Shown here: positions 34,792-43,352 of the stretch, piece after piece
Layout: the number at the start of each line of letters is the position of its first letter
How positions within the stretch are numbered: position 1 is the stretch's first letter
Origin: Candidatus Saccharimonadota bacterium
Lineage (GTDB): Bacteria > Patescibacteriota > Saccharimonadia > Saccharimonadales > UBA4665
Reading direction: 5' to 3'
Assembly: GCA_013289705.1 (NCBI GenBank)
Contig: JABCZM010000002.1
Span: forward strand, 78,848-142,847
Length of the DNA stretch: 64,000 bases
Made by a program: the position numbers and the translations under genes
Notes under the pieces: generated by a model
What the model saw: the letters and a program-made list of their open reading frames with translations, nothing else
The model's database searches: none
What the model was told of the DNA's origin: nothing

Positions 34792-35172
34792 ATGAAGAAA
34801 ATCTACCTGGATGCTAACGTATTACTTGAGATACTCTTTCACCGTGCTCGTTATGATAAAGTGGTAGATTTACTCGATACCATGCGTGATGTTCAATTTT
34901 GCGTGTCGGTATTGAGCATTGATTTAGTTATGTATTTTGTAGAAATCGAGAAGCAGTCAAAAGACAAAGCTTGGGAATTCCTCAGCAACTATCAAACACT
35001 GGACATGACAATAGATGACGCTGAATGGGCGCACGATAATGACCGGGGTGATTTTGAAGATGCATTACAGGTTAGTTGTGCACGACGTAACGATTGCGTC
35101 GTAATGATAACACTCGACCAAGGCCTAGGAAAAATGTATGGCAACTTCCTAACCGTTCAGACCATTCGGTAG
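34792..35172 (+). CDS. PIN-domain toxin ribonuclease
   Basis: 126 residues. PIN acidic residues: D7 in IYLDANVLLEIL, E13 nearby, D in GDFEDALQVSCA and D in MITLDQGLGKMY. It is similar in layout to the PIN gene at 59949, and both have a Phd-type partner just upstream, so they look like paralogous modules. Confidence 0.85.
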   Translation: MKKIYLDANVLLEILFHRARYDKVVDLLDTMRDVQFCVSVLSIDLVMYFVEIEKQSKDKAWEFLSNYQTLDMTIDDAEWAHDNDRGDFEDALQVSCARRNDCVVMITLDQGLGKMYGNFLTVQTIR

Positions 35173-35234
35173 TCTCGTAGCACTAGAATCATTCTGAATC
35201 GGATACAATAAATCCGCTCTGCTATGATTAGGGT

Positions 35235-35990
35235 ATGCTTAAATACCTCTTGATTTTGCCACTACTGGTTGTTCTGTTTGTATTGCTAGTCGGGGCTGAG
35301 GTGCTAATTGCCAAAGGTGGCCCGAAGCTGGAATTTACGAATCCTCCATCGGTACCAGCCAAGCTTGGGGCGGGTACTCCCCTTACCTACGTTGTTATGG
35401 GCGATAGCACCGCTGCCGGTGAGGGTGCTAGCAGCTATAAAACTGGCATTGCCGACACCACGGCCCGTTATTTGGCAAGGAACCATACGGTGACCTATGT
35501 AAACGTGGCAATTTCGGGTGCCCGCACTCACGATGTTTTGGCCACGCAAGTTCAAAAGGCCGTGAGCTACAAGCCAGACGTTGTATTGCTAGCAATCGGC
35601 GCTAATGACGTTACGCACGTAACCTCCAGCGGCAGTGTAAAGAAATCCGCGCAACAGATTATAAACCAGCTAATCGCCGCAAACTGCAACGTTAAAATCG
35701 TATTAACTGGCTCACCGGACATGGGGGCAGTCCCCCGCTTACTACAGCCCCTGAGGTGGCTTGCTGGCGCTAAGACCAACAGTCTGAATGCAACTTTTGG
35801 CGAGCTGGTGCGCGACAACAAACTTACCTTCGCGCCGATTGCCGCCAAAACTGGTTCCCAGTTCCGGCAAAACCACGCATTGTTTGCGGCCGACCACTTT
35901 CATCCAAATGACCAAGGTTATGCTACCTGGATGCCCGTACTAGAACCTGCTCTTGATGCAGCCCTCGAAAATCAGCCAACGCATTGCTAA
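35235..35990 (+). CDS. Secreted GDSL/SGNH-family hydrolase
   Basis: 251 residues. N-terminal hydrophobic anchor or signal (LLILPLLVVLFVLLVGAEVL). SGNH blocks: block I VVMGDSTAAGEGA (Ser nucleophile), block II Gly in VAISGARTHD, block III LAIGANDVT (Asn), block V DHFHPND (Asp-His pair). Such enzymes are esterases, lipases or acyl-deacetylases acting outside the cell. TATGAT with an extended TGC (35220-35228) ends six bases before the ATG. Confidence 0.9.
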   Translation: MLKYLLILPLLVVLFVLLVGAEVLIAKGGPKLEFTNPPSVPAKLGAGTPLTYVVMGDSTAAGEGASSYKTGIADTTARYLARNHTVTYVNVAISGARTHDVLATQVQKAVSYKPDVVLLAIGANDVTHVTSSGSVKKSAQQIINQLIAANCNVKIVLTGSPDMGAVPRLLQPLRWLAGAKTNSLNATFGELVRDNKLTFAPIAAKTGSQFRQNHALFAADHFHPNDQGYATWMPVLEPALDAALENQPTHC

Positions 35991-36045
35991 CTTTACCTCA
36001 ATAGCTTGGTAAAATAACAGATCAGGCAGTACAATAGCATCACGT

Positions 36046-36135
<90 letters not shown>

Positions 36136-36151
36136 AGTGATCGACGTTTGT

Positions 36152-36187
36152 AACCCTCGGCATGAGTTGACCTGCCGGGGGTTCTTT
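36152..36187 (+). terminator. Terminator after tRNA-Ser(CGA)
   Basis: AACCCTCGGC and GCCGGGGGTT pair with one mismatch, then CTTTT. It lies 17 bases beyond the tRNA. Confidence 0.7.
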
Positions 36188-36349
36188 TGTTGTTGCGCGG
36201 GGTGTGCTGCTCGTGGGCTATGACTGCCGCCACGACGGGTGTCGGAGCGGACGCTCAGTAACTAAAGAATAGCGGAGCCGTGCAGCTGCGCAGACGAGAC
36301 GTTTGAAAGGCTCTTTACAAATTATCGGGTTATTCTGTATAGTATAGTT

Positions 36350-37516
36350 ATGTATATATCTAGAGACATCGAGAACCAGATTAAAGACCTACTCGCAGAT
36401 AATAAAGTCATCATCTTGCTCGGTGCTAGGCAGGTGGGTAAAACCACCCTGCTTGAGCCGTTCGTGAAGGACCGTAATCTACTGCTCAACTGCGACATAA
36501 CGATAGATAAGACTCGTTTAGCCGCTGCGAGTACGCTAGCACCCAATGAAGCTATGCAATTTCTCGGTAATCCACCGCTTCTTGTCATTGATGAGGCGCA
36601 GGGATTTCCAGAGATTGGTCGGATTGTGAAAGGCTGGTACGATGCACGCGTAGCTACCAAAATCGTGCTGCTTGGCTCGTCGAGTCTTGATCTGCTTGAT
36701 GCTACAGCAGAACCGCTAACGGGCAGAAATGAAAAACAGTACCTAACACCGCTATTATTTTCAGAGATACTGAAAAGCCAGGCGTGGTACTCCCCGCAAA
36801 TAACCCCTGCGATGCTAAAAGATCAGTTTAGTGATCAAATCCAGACGTTACTGCTACAACAAATGGTATACGGATCATATCCGGCTACTGTTACGGCCGA
36901 CGACAAGGAGAAGTATGTACTAAACTTAGCCTCTGATTACTTGCTCCGTGACGTTTTACAGGGTGGACTTGTGAGATCACCAGAACCAGTCAAGCGACTA
37001 CTGGAGCTACTCGCACACCAAGCGGGCGGCGAAGTAAGGGTTGACGAGTTGCAGAGGATGTTGCAGATATCGCGGCCAACAATTGAGAGCTACCTTGATT
37101 TACTGGAGCGTTCCTACGTTATTTTCCGTGTTCGAGCGTATAGTACCAACCAGCGCAAAGAGATAGCCAAAAGTAGCAAAGTTTTCTTCTGGGATACTGG
37201 CATCCGTAACGCGCTGCTCAAAGAGTTCTCCATGTCGCCATTGCGTAGTGACGTTGGTTCTTTATTTGAAAATTGGGCAATTGCTGAGGTCGCTAAACGT
37301 AACCTCATGGCCGGAAACAGGGATACCCTATACTTCTGGCGCAAAACAGAGGGCAGCGAAGTTGATCTGATAGTCAAGGGAAAGGATACCTTTAGGGCTT
37401 ACGAGTTTAAGTGGTCGAAGCCAAGTGCCACGGCTGGCTCAAAGAGCTTTACGAACACGTATGGGATCCCAGTTGAGATCATCACCAGAGACACAATAAC
37501 GGATCTACTCTTATAG
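36350..37516 (+). CDS. AAA ATPase with DUF4143 C-terminal domain
   Basis: 388 residues. Walker A LLGARQVGKTTLLEPF (about 21-36), Walker B PPLLVIDEAQGFPE, sensor-like IVLLGSSSLDLL. The C-terminal ~200 residues match the DUF4143 pattern (nuclease-like WRKTEGSEVDLIVKG with a conserved Asp and YEFKWSK). The family is common and often variable between strains, with no settled role. TATAGT (36338-36343) ends six bases before the ATG. Confidence 0.9.
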   Translation: MYISRDIENQIKDLLADNKVIILLGARQVGKTTLLEPFVKDRNLLLNCDITIDKTRLAAASTLAPNEAMQFLGNPPLLVIDEAQGFPEIGRIVKGWYDARVATKIVLLGSSSLDLLDATAEPLTGRNEKQYLTPLLFSEILKSQAWYSPQITPAMLKDQFSDQIQTLLLQQMVYGSYPATVTADDKEKYVLNLASDYLLRDVLQGGLVRSPEPVKRLLELLAHQAGGEVRVDELQRMLQISRPTIESYLDLLERSYVIFRVRAYSTNQRKEIAKSSKVFFWDTGIRNALLKEFSMSPLRSDVGSLFENWAIAEVAKRNLMAGNRDTLYFWRKTEGSEVDLIVKGKDTFRAYEFKWSKPSATAGSKSFTNTYGIPVEIITRDTITDLLL

Positions 37517-37734
37517 CAGACAGGGAGAGAAACCTTGCTACGGACTAAATTTAAACGGCACCCTTAGGTTTCACCTTATCCGAACCACCGTGCTTTGCGC
37601 CGCACCCCCCTTCTCTCTTTATGATATTTCATGGTCCTTGCTGTTTTATTATCATAAGTATACCTGCTTCGATGAATTACCTATCCCCTGTCGTTTGGCG
37701 TAGTATCCCCCGAAGCGTAAACTATAGGCAGACC

Positions 37735-38148
37735 ATGAAAGACAGTATTTTTACCAAGATTATTAAGGGTGAAATCCCCTGCCACAAAATCTACGAAGAC
37801 GATAAAACCTTCGCCTTTCTTGATATATATCCTCTCATGCCTGGCCACGTACTGGTTGTTTCCAAATTACAGATTGACCAAGTAGATGATTTGCCCGAGG
37901 CGGACTACCAGGCCATCTTCAAAACCGTCCAGAAGGTTGCCAAGCGGGTGAAGGAAGTGTTTGGCACGAGTCGTGCAATCATACAAGTATTGGGATATGA
38001 TGTCCCCCACGCTCACGTGCACGTAATCCCTTCTGATGCTAGCAAGCCATTCTTCGAAGCCATCGCCGCTCATCTGCAGCACGACAGAATGGATGCCGAG
38101 CCCGATCACGTTGCGCTAGCCAAAATTGCCCAGCAACTCGCCTTCTAG
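37735..38148 (+). CDS. HIT-family nucleotide hydrolase
   Basis: 137 residues. Family start MKDSIFTKIIKGEIPCHKIY and the histidine triad PHAHVHVIPSD near residue 85-95, the nucleotide-binding and catalytic site of Hint-like AMP-lysine or dinucleotide hydrolases. The frame is open back to 37621, but the conserved N-terminus and TATAGG ending six bases before 37735 fix the start there. Confidence 0.93.
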   Translation: MKDSIFTKIIKGEIPCHKIYEDDKTFAFLDIYPLMPGHVLVVSKLQIDQVDDLPEADYQAIFKTVQKVAKRVKEVFGTSRAIIQVLGYDVPHAHVHVIPSDASKPFFEAIAAHLQHDRMDAEPDHVALAKIAQQLAF

Positions 38149-38177
38149 TTTGTGCTCTAAACTGTTACACTGAGCTT

Positions 38178-38360
38178 ATGTCTAATGGATTAGTTGCTTT
38201 GTTTTTTGGTGTCGGTGTCGGTGGCTGGGCTTACTCTCAGCTTGCGAGACGTAATGGTAATGCTAGCCCTGCTAGTAATGCTATGGCTGCTGCGGGGGCT
38301 GGTTTTATTGCCGCAATCTTTATCTTTACCTTCTTCAGATTCGTTCTTCATTTCAAGTAG
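38178..38360 (+). CDS. 60-residue membrane protein
   Basis: Starts MSNGLVALFFGVGVGGWAYS and continues with an Arg/Asn loop and a second helix (AGAGFIAAIFIFTFFRFVL). A two-helix hairpin with no motif I know. TACACT (38166-38171) ends six bases before the ATG. Its stop codon is the first base pair of hairpin repeat copy 5, which may terminate the transcript. Confidence 0.6.
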   Translation: MSNGLVALFFGVGVGGWAYSQLARRNGNASPASNAMAAAGAGFIAAIFIFTFFRFVLHFK

Positions 38361-38481
38361 GGCTTCCGAAAAGCAGCACATTTCGGGCGTAAATCTCCGC
38401 TCCTCATTCCACCGTACCTCTGGTACGCCTCCATTCCGGTGCTCGCTTTCCATCCCAAAATGCACCATTTTTCGGAAGCCC
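38360..38481. repeat. Dispersed hairpin repeat (copy 5)
   Basis: 122 bases with perfect 13-bp inverted ends (GGGCTTCCGAAAA / TTTTCGGAAGCCC). The core has GCACATTTCGGG and CCCAAAATGCACC, AATCTCCGCTCCTCATTCC close to copy 3, and GTAC-CTCTG-GTAC in the centre. Confidence 0.85.
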
Positions 38482-38549
38482 CGAAGCCCCAGGTAGCTGT
38501 TTCGTACTATTCGCTTTCCTAGTTTGGGTTGAACTGGTACTATATGGCT

Positions 38550-39389
38550 ATGGATGAGAAGGGGTTGGGTCGGCATTTACAGGCTGCGCGGCGGTCGGCA
38601 GGTCTCACGCAGCAGGATTTATGCCATAAGGCAGGTTTAAGCTATTCAACGCTTACCAAAATTGAGCGTGGCGCCATTAGGGCACCATCTATTTTCACGA
38701 TTCAGAGCATTGCTGAGGCACTTGGTGTGACCTTAGATGAATTACTCGGCGGTGCAATCACCCGTCACGCCGTAAAAGGTGTTTCCAGAGGCGGTGTGCG
38801 CTTTGTGTACTTCGATATGAACGATGTGTTGATCCGCTTTTATGCATCTGGTCTTACACAGTTGGCCCGCGACAGTGGTCAGCCAATCGATGTTGTCGAA
38901 TCGGTCTACATGCAGTACGACAGCCAGGCTTGCCGTGGCGACATCACCCTAGACCAGCTAAATACCGTCTGGGCCGAGCGTTTAGGCATTATGGTTGACT
39001 GGAAAAAGTACTATCTTGAAGCAGTCGACAAAATGCCCGGCATCGATGAGTTGGTCAAATGGACAGCTGAACGCTATCACTGCGGTATTATGTCTAATAC
39101 TATGCCTGGTTTTATTGCTGCCCTGCGCGAGCAATCGCTGCTCCCAGCGGTCAATTACGATGCAATTATCGACTCATCAGTAGTTCACGCCCTCAAGCCA
39201 GAGCTAAAAATGTTCGAGATTGCCGTCGCCAAAACTGGTCTGCAACCATCGGAAGTTCTCCTGATAGACAACGATCGCTCGAATCTAGTTGCCGCCGAAG
39301 CCGCCGGCTGGCGCACTATCTGGTTCGATAATTACCAGCCCAACACCTCAATCGAAAGCATCCGTACCGCTCTTGAACCCGCCAAATAG
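38550..39389 (+). CDS. HTH (XRE)-HAD fusion protein
   Basis: 279 residues. Residues about 5-62 are a Cro/CI-type helix-turn-helix (LQAARRSAGLTQQDLCHKAG, then YSTLTKIERGAIRAPS). Residues about 85-275 are a HAD-like domain: motif I FDMNDVLI, motif II IMSNTM, motif III KPELKMFEIA, motif IV LLIDNDRSNL. Motif I has Asn where catalytic HAD phosphatases have the second Asp, so activity is doubtful; it may be a ligand-sensing repressor. TACTAT (38538-38543) ends six bases before the ATG at 38550, which decides the start over 38529 and 38544. Confidence 0.85.
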   Translation: MDEKGLGRHLQAARRSAGLTQQDLCHKAGLSYSTLTKIERGAIRAPSIFTIQSIAEALGVTLDELLGGAITRHAVKGVSRGGVRFVYFDMNDVLIRFYASGLTQLARDSGQPIDVVESVYMQYDSQACRGDITLDQLNTVWAERLGIMVDWKKYYLEAVDKMPGIDELVKWTAERYHCGIMSNTMPGFIAALREQSLLPAVNYDAIIDSSVVHALKPELKMFEIAVAKTGLQPSEVLLIDNDRSNLVAAEAAGWRTIWFDNYQPNTSIESIRTALEPAK

Positions 39390-39434
39390 CCCAAAGGTAA
39401 CTAGCCGGTTCCCGCTAGCGGGAAAGCAGCTAAA

Positions 39435-42074
39435 CTAAGCCTTAGCAAACCGATCGTACTCCGCCTGAATACTAGCCAGTAGTTGTCTAGCCTCTTCAAG
39501 CTGACTATTCGTCTGTTCCACAATCTCCTTGGGCGCATTATCAACGTACGCCTTGTTGGCAAGCCGCTTCTCCAGCTGCTCCACAGCCCGTTTCTGAGCC
39601 TCTTGCTTGCCTTCTAGCTCCTTCAGGTAGCCTTGTGCTGTTTCAGTGTCAATATCCAGCCAGCAGCGCGCAGATGTGCTCGTTAGATACAAACCGTTCC
39701 CGTCACGCACCTCCGTCACATCTTTAAGCCGTGCTAATCGCTTAATAAGCTCAGCATTTTCACGCAATACCGACTCGTCCGTGTAATACAGTGTTGCTCC
39801 AGAAGTTTTGAGCGCAGTGGTAATAAAGCGCGATTCAGTCACGATAGCCTGAATTTCCTCAAACATTTTAGCGGCTTTAACGTTCGCCGAATGAATCTTT
39901 GGCCACTCGCGCACCGCCAATATCGAATCCCCTTCCCACGCCAGCGTTTGCCAAATCGTCTCTGTTACAAACGGCGCAAATGGATGCATGATCACAAGAA
40001 TTGCCTCCAGACAGTACGCCAAAAGCGGCAAATTCTGTTGAGCTTTGCTGGCTTCGATGTACCAGTCCGCAAAATCGTCCCACACAAAGTGATATAAAAC
40101 CTCGTAGGCTTCGCTGAAGCGATAATTATCCAGATGTTCACCAATCAGATCAGTAGAATGTTGTAATTTGCTCAATATCCAATGATCGGCTGCGGTCGCC
40201 GGTTCTGGCTTGGATGGTTTGTAGTTATCGCCAATCAGATCTTCAATATAACGAGCAATATTCCATAGTTTGTTACAGAAGTTACGGTTAGCTTCAATCT
40301 TGCCCCAGCCCCAACTCTGATCATTGCCCGGCGTAACCCCCATAATCAACGCCATACGCAAGGCATCGGTGCCGTATTTGGGGATGATTGTTAGCGGATC
40401 AATGATGGATTCCGGACGGCTCTTGCTCATCTTTTTGCCGTCTTCGGCGCGGATCATGCCATGCAAATACGTCGTCTTGAACGGGATCTCACCGGTGATG
40501 TACGTTGTTGTCAAGATCATACGGGCCACCCAGAAGAACAAGATGTCCCAGCCGGTTTCAAGCACGTTAGTGGGGTGATACGCCTGAAAATCGGCACTTT
40601 TCCGGAGTAGGTCGTCGAGTGTCAATGAATAATCCTGTGCCAAATCTTGGTCAATCAGTGTGCTCCACGTCCAAAGCCCCGAACTAAACCAGGTATCCAA
40701 GGTATCCGGATCCTGCTCCCACTCGTGCCAGCCCTCGCTTTCGTCGGTCGGCGGCTGAACGCCCGCATACGTCTCTTCCCTGCCGTCCGTATCCTTTCGG
40801 TACCAAACTGGGATGCGGTGTCCCCACCAGATTTGCCGGCTAATACACCAGTCGCGCAGGTTATCGATCCAGTGAAAATACACCTTTTCGAAGCGTTCGG
40901 GCACAATGTCGATGTCGTTTTCGCGAATAACTAGCTGCATCACCTCTTTCAGGCTACGTTGCTCCCCTTTCCACTCCACGGCTGGCTTGTTAACGTCAAT
41001 AAACCATTGCAAGCGAATCTGCGGCTCAATAACACCCTTGCCTCGCTCGTTTACCGCGATGTTGTGGGCGTAGTTTTCATCTGTTTTTACCAACAACCCC
41101 TTGCCTGCTAGCTTTTCAACGATCTTGTCGCGAGCTTCGGCAATCGGCATGCCAGCAAATTCTTCGGCAATCGGCAGTAAATTCCCGTGAAAATCAATAA
41201 TCTGCTCTTTGTCGAGCCCATGCCGCTCAGCAATCTCAAAATCCACCAAGCTATGCCACGGCGTAATCGTCATAACACCGGTACCAAACTGTGGATCAAC
41301 TGATTCGTCTTTGATGATCGTGGCGGTAATCGGCCCATTAATCCATTCGGTTTCAAAGGTGTCGCCGTGTTTGTATTTAGTATATCGTTTGTCGTCTGGG
41401 TGCATTACCACGTATTTATCGCCAAACTTGGTTTCCGGACGAGCCGTACCAATTTCAAATGGTCCGTACTTGAAGGTGTAAAATTTAGCCTTTTCTTCGA
41501 CATACACCACCTCGTCGTCAGATACGTTCGTTTCCAGGTTTGGGTCCCAGTTTACAATGCGGCTACCTCTGTAAATTAGCCCGTCAGCGTACATTTTTAC
41601 AAACGTTTCGTTTACGCAGCGATTCAGTGTGTCATCAAGTGTGTAACGCAAGCGCGACCAGTCAGCACTAGCGCCCATTGCGCGCATCTGGCCGAGCATA
41701 GTCTCGCGACTATTGCCCACAAACTCCCTGGTCCGTTCCAGGAAAGCCTCGCGCCCGATTTCATGCTTGGTAGTTCCCTCTTCGGTCAGCTTCTTTTCAA
41801 TAATGGCATTCACGGCCAGTGCGGCGTGATCCGTACCCGGCAGCCAAAGCACATCTTTGCCATGCAATCTGTTATAGCGAGCCATAATGTCCTGCAGTGT
41901 CAAAAACAGCGCGTGCCCAATGCTCAATGTTCCCGTTTCGTTTGGCGGCGGCATGGCAATAGAAAAATGCTCTTTTTTAGAGGTCGGATCGGCCAAAAAC
42001 ACCCTACTTTTCTCCCAAAGCGCATAAATATCGCTCTCGTACTCGCCTGGTTCATAAATTTTTGGCAACTTCAT
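39435..42074 (-). CDS. valS: Valyl-tRNA synthetase
   Basis: 879 residues, normal length. Class I synthetase that charges tRNA-Val and edits Thr. HIGH-type motif PPPNETGTLSIGHALFLTLQ (about 42-61), the CP1 editing domain with FGTGVMTITPWHSLVDFEIA, the KMSKS motif GKKMSKSRPE, an anticodon-binding domain, and a C-terminal coiled coil (AQKRAVEQLEKRLANKAYVD). On the minus strand TATACT lies about 40 bases before the ATG. It follows tsaD by 54 bases. Confidence 0.96.
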   Translation of the reverse strand: MKLPKIYEPGEYESDIYALWEKSRVFLADPTSKKEHFSIAMPPPNETGTLSIGHALFLTLQDIMARYNRLHGKDVLWLPGTDHAALAVNAIIEKKLTEEGTTKHEIGREAFLERTREFVGNSRETMLGQMRAMGASADWSRLRYTLDDTLNRCVNETFVKMYADGLIYRGSRIVNWDPNLETNVSDDEVVYVEEKAKFYTFKYGPFEIGTARPETKFGDKYVVMHPDDKRYTKYKHGDTFETEWINGPITATIIKDESVDPQFGTGVMTITPWHSLVDFEIAERHGLDKEQIIDFHGNLLPIAEEFAGMPIAEARDKIVEKLAGKGLLVKTDENYAHNIAVNERGKGVIEPQIRLQWFIDVNKPAVEWKGEQRSLKEVMQLVIRENDIDIVPERFEKVYFHWIDNLRDWCISRQIWWGHRIPVWYRKDTDGREETYAGVQPPTDESEGWHEWEQDPDTLDTWFSSGLWTWSTLIDQDLAQDYSLTLDDLLRKSADFQAYHPTNVLETGWDILFFWVARMILTTTYITGEIPFKTTYLHGMIRAEDGKKMSKSRPESIIDPLTIIPKYGTDALRMALIMGVTPGNDQSWGWGKIEANRNFCNKLWNIARYIEDLIGDNYKPSKPEPATAADHWILSKLQHSTDLIGEHLDNYRFSEAYEVLYHFVWDDFADWYIEASKAQQNLPLLAYCLEAILVIMHPFAPFVTETIWQTLAWEGDSILAVREWPKIHSANVKAAKMFEEIQAIVTESRFITTALKTSGATLYYTDESVLRENAELIKRLARLKDVTEVRDGNGLYLTSTSARCWLDIDTETAQGYLKELEGKQEAQKRAVEQLEKRLANKAYVDNAPKEIVEQTNSQLEEARQLLASIQAEYDRFAKA

Positions 42075-42128
42075 ATGAAACTCTTCCTACATTTTTTGAC
42101 GTTACTACCAGTATACCACCTCTGTAAT

Positions 42129-43190
42129 TTACATGCTCAAATTAGGTTCGATGTCGAGGGTGTAGGGGTTAGCGGCGGGTTGTCCCAGGCTGGCCTTAAA
42201 GTAGCCAAGTGTGGCAATCATGGCACCGTTATCGGTGCAAAGTTTAAAGTCTGGAAACTCGATAGGCAAGGGGAGTTTACTGGTTAATTGCTTGCGAAGC
42301 TCGCCGCTTGCAGCCACGCCGCCAGCTATCACAACCGAAGTGGGCGAGAACTCCTCAATAGCCAACAGTACCTTATCGACCATAGTTTCGACCGCAGTCC
42401 GCGAGAAGCTAGCTGCAATGTTGGCTTTCTGAGCTTCAGACAGTCGCTCTGGTAGCTTTGTAGAGGGAAACGTATAATCTTCCCCGATTTGTGCCTGCGC
42501 CAGCCGTAAAACGGCCGTCTTGAGCCCAGAAAAACTAAAGTCATACTTTTCGGCCATCTTAGCTTTCGGCAATTTGAAGGCATACGCGTCCCCAAGTTGA
42601 GCTATCTTCTCAACATTCGGTCCGCCAGGGTAGGGAAGCCCGATAATTTTGGCCACCTTGTCGAACGCCTCGCCAATCGCATCATCCTGAGTCTGCCCAA
42701 GCAGTGTGTAGTCAAAATGATCCCGAAACAGCACTAACTGACTGTGCCCGCCCGAAACAATGATGGCCAACATCGGAAAACTTGGTTGCGACTGGCGCAT
42801 CACAAGCCCAGGCAGGGAAGTGCTCGTCAAAAAGTTAGCATAGATATGTGCCGCAACATGGTTGATCGCATACAGCGGCTTATCATGCGCAATCGCCAGC
42901 GTTCGGGCCGTCAAAACACCCACGAGCAAGCTGCCACCCAGTCCCGCGCCATACGTCACCGCAATCGCATCAATATCGTCCCAGGTGCACTGCGCATCGT
43001 CTAGCGCCTGTTGGATCACTGGCAAAATCGCCTCAATATGGCTCCGCGCCGCAATTTCCGGTATCACCCCACCATATTTCGCATGCAAATCCATAGAACT
43101 AGCAACTGCATTGCTGAGCAACCTGTGCCCATCCTCAATAACAGCCGCAGCGGACTCATCGCAACTCGTTTCAATCCCCAAAACCTTCAT
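42129..43190 (-). CDS. tsaD: tRNA N6-threonylcarbamoyladenosine transferase TsaD
   Basis: 353 residues. Transfers threonylcarbamoyl to A37 of tRNAs that read ANN, with TsaB and TsaE. Start MKVLGIETSCDESAAAVIED, metal-site histidines in NHVAAHIYAN, the ATP-binding VSGGHSQLVLF and GGVAASGELR. TACACT ends nine bases before the ATG with no Shine-Dalgarno sequence. It is upstream of valS on the same strand; both serve decoding. Confidence 0.96.
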   Translation of the reverse strand: MKVLGIETSCDESAAAVIEDGHRLLSNAVASSMDLHAKYGGVIPEIAARSHIEAILPVIQQALDDAQCTWDDIDAIAVTYGAGLGGSLLVGVLTARTLAIAHDKPLYAINHVAAHIYANFLTSTSLPGLVMRQSQPSFPMLAIIVSGGHSQLVLFRDHFDYTLLGQTQDDAIGEAFDKVAKIIGLPYPGGPNVEKIAQLGDAYAFKLPKAKMAEKYDFSFSGLKTAVLRLAQAQIGEDYTFPSTKLPERLSEAQKANIAASFSRTAVETMVDKVLLAIEEFSPTSVVIAGGVAASGELRKQLTSKLPLPIEFPDFKLCTDNGAMIATLGYFKASLGQPAANPYTLDIEPNLSM

Positions 43191-43258
43191 ATGTTATCTA
43201 GTGTAGCAAACTACAAATTATTATAAACTTGACACAATAACAAATAAGTATAAAAATA

Positions 43259-43287
43259 TTGACAAATCACAAGCTTTTTGTTACTAT
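43259..43287 (+). promoter_or_regulatory. Promoter of the first paralogue (43353)
   Basis: TTGACA (43259-43264), 17 bases, TACTAT (43282-43287). A weaker TTGACA...TATAAA pair lies 30 bases upstream. Leader of about 60 bases, unlike the short leaders elsewhere. Confidence 0.7.
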
Positions 43288-43352
43288 GTACTCATCTCAC
43301 ACAAAAAACAAAAAGATAACGTAATAAATTTAAAAAGAGTGGAATAATCATC

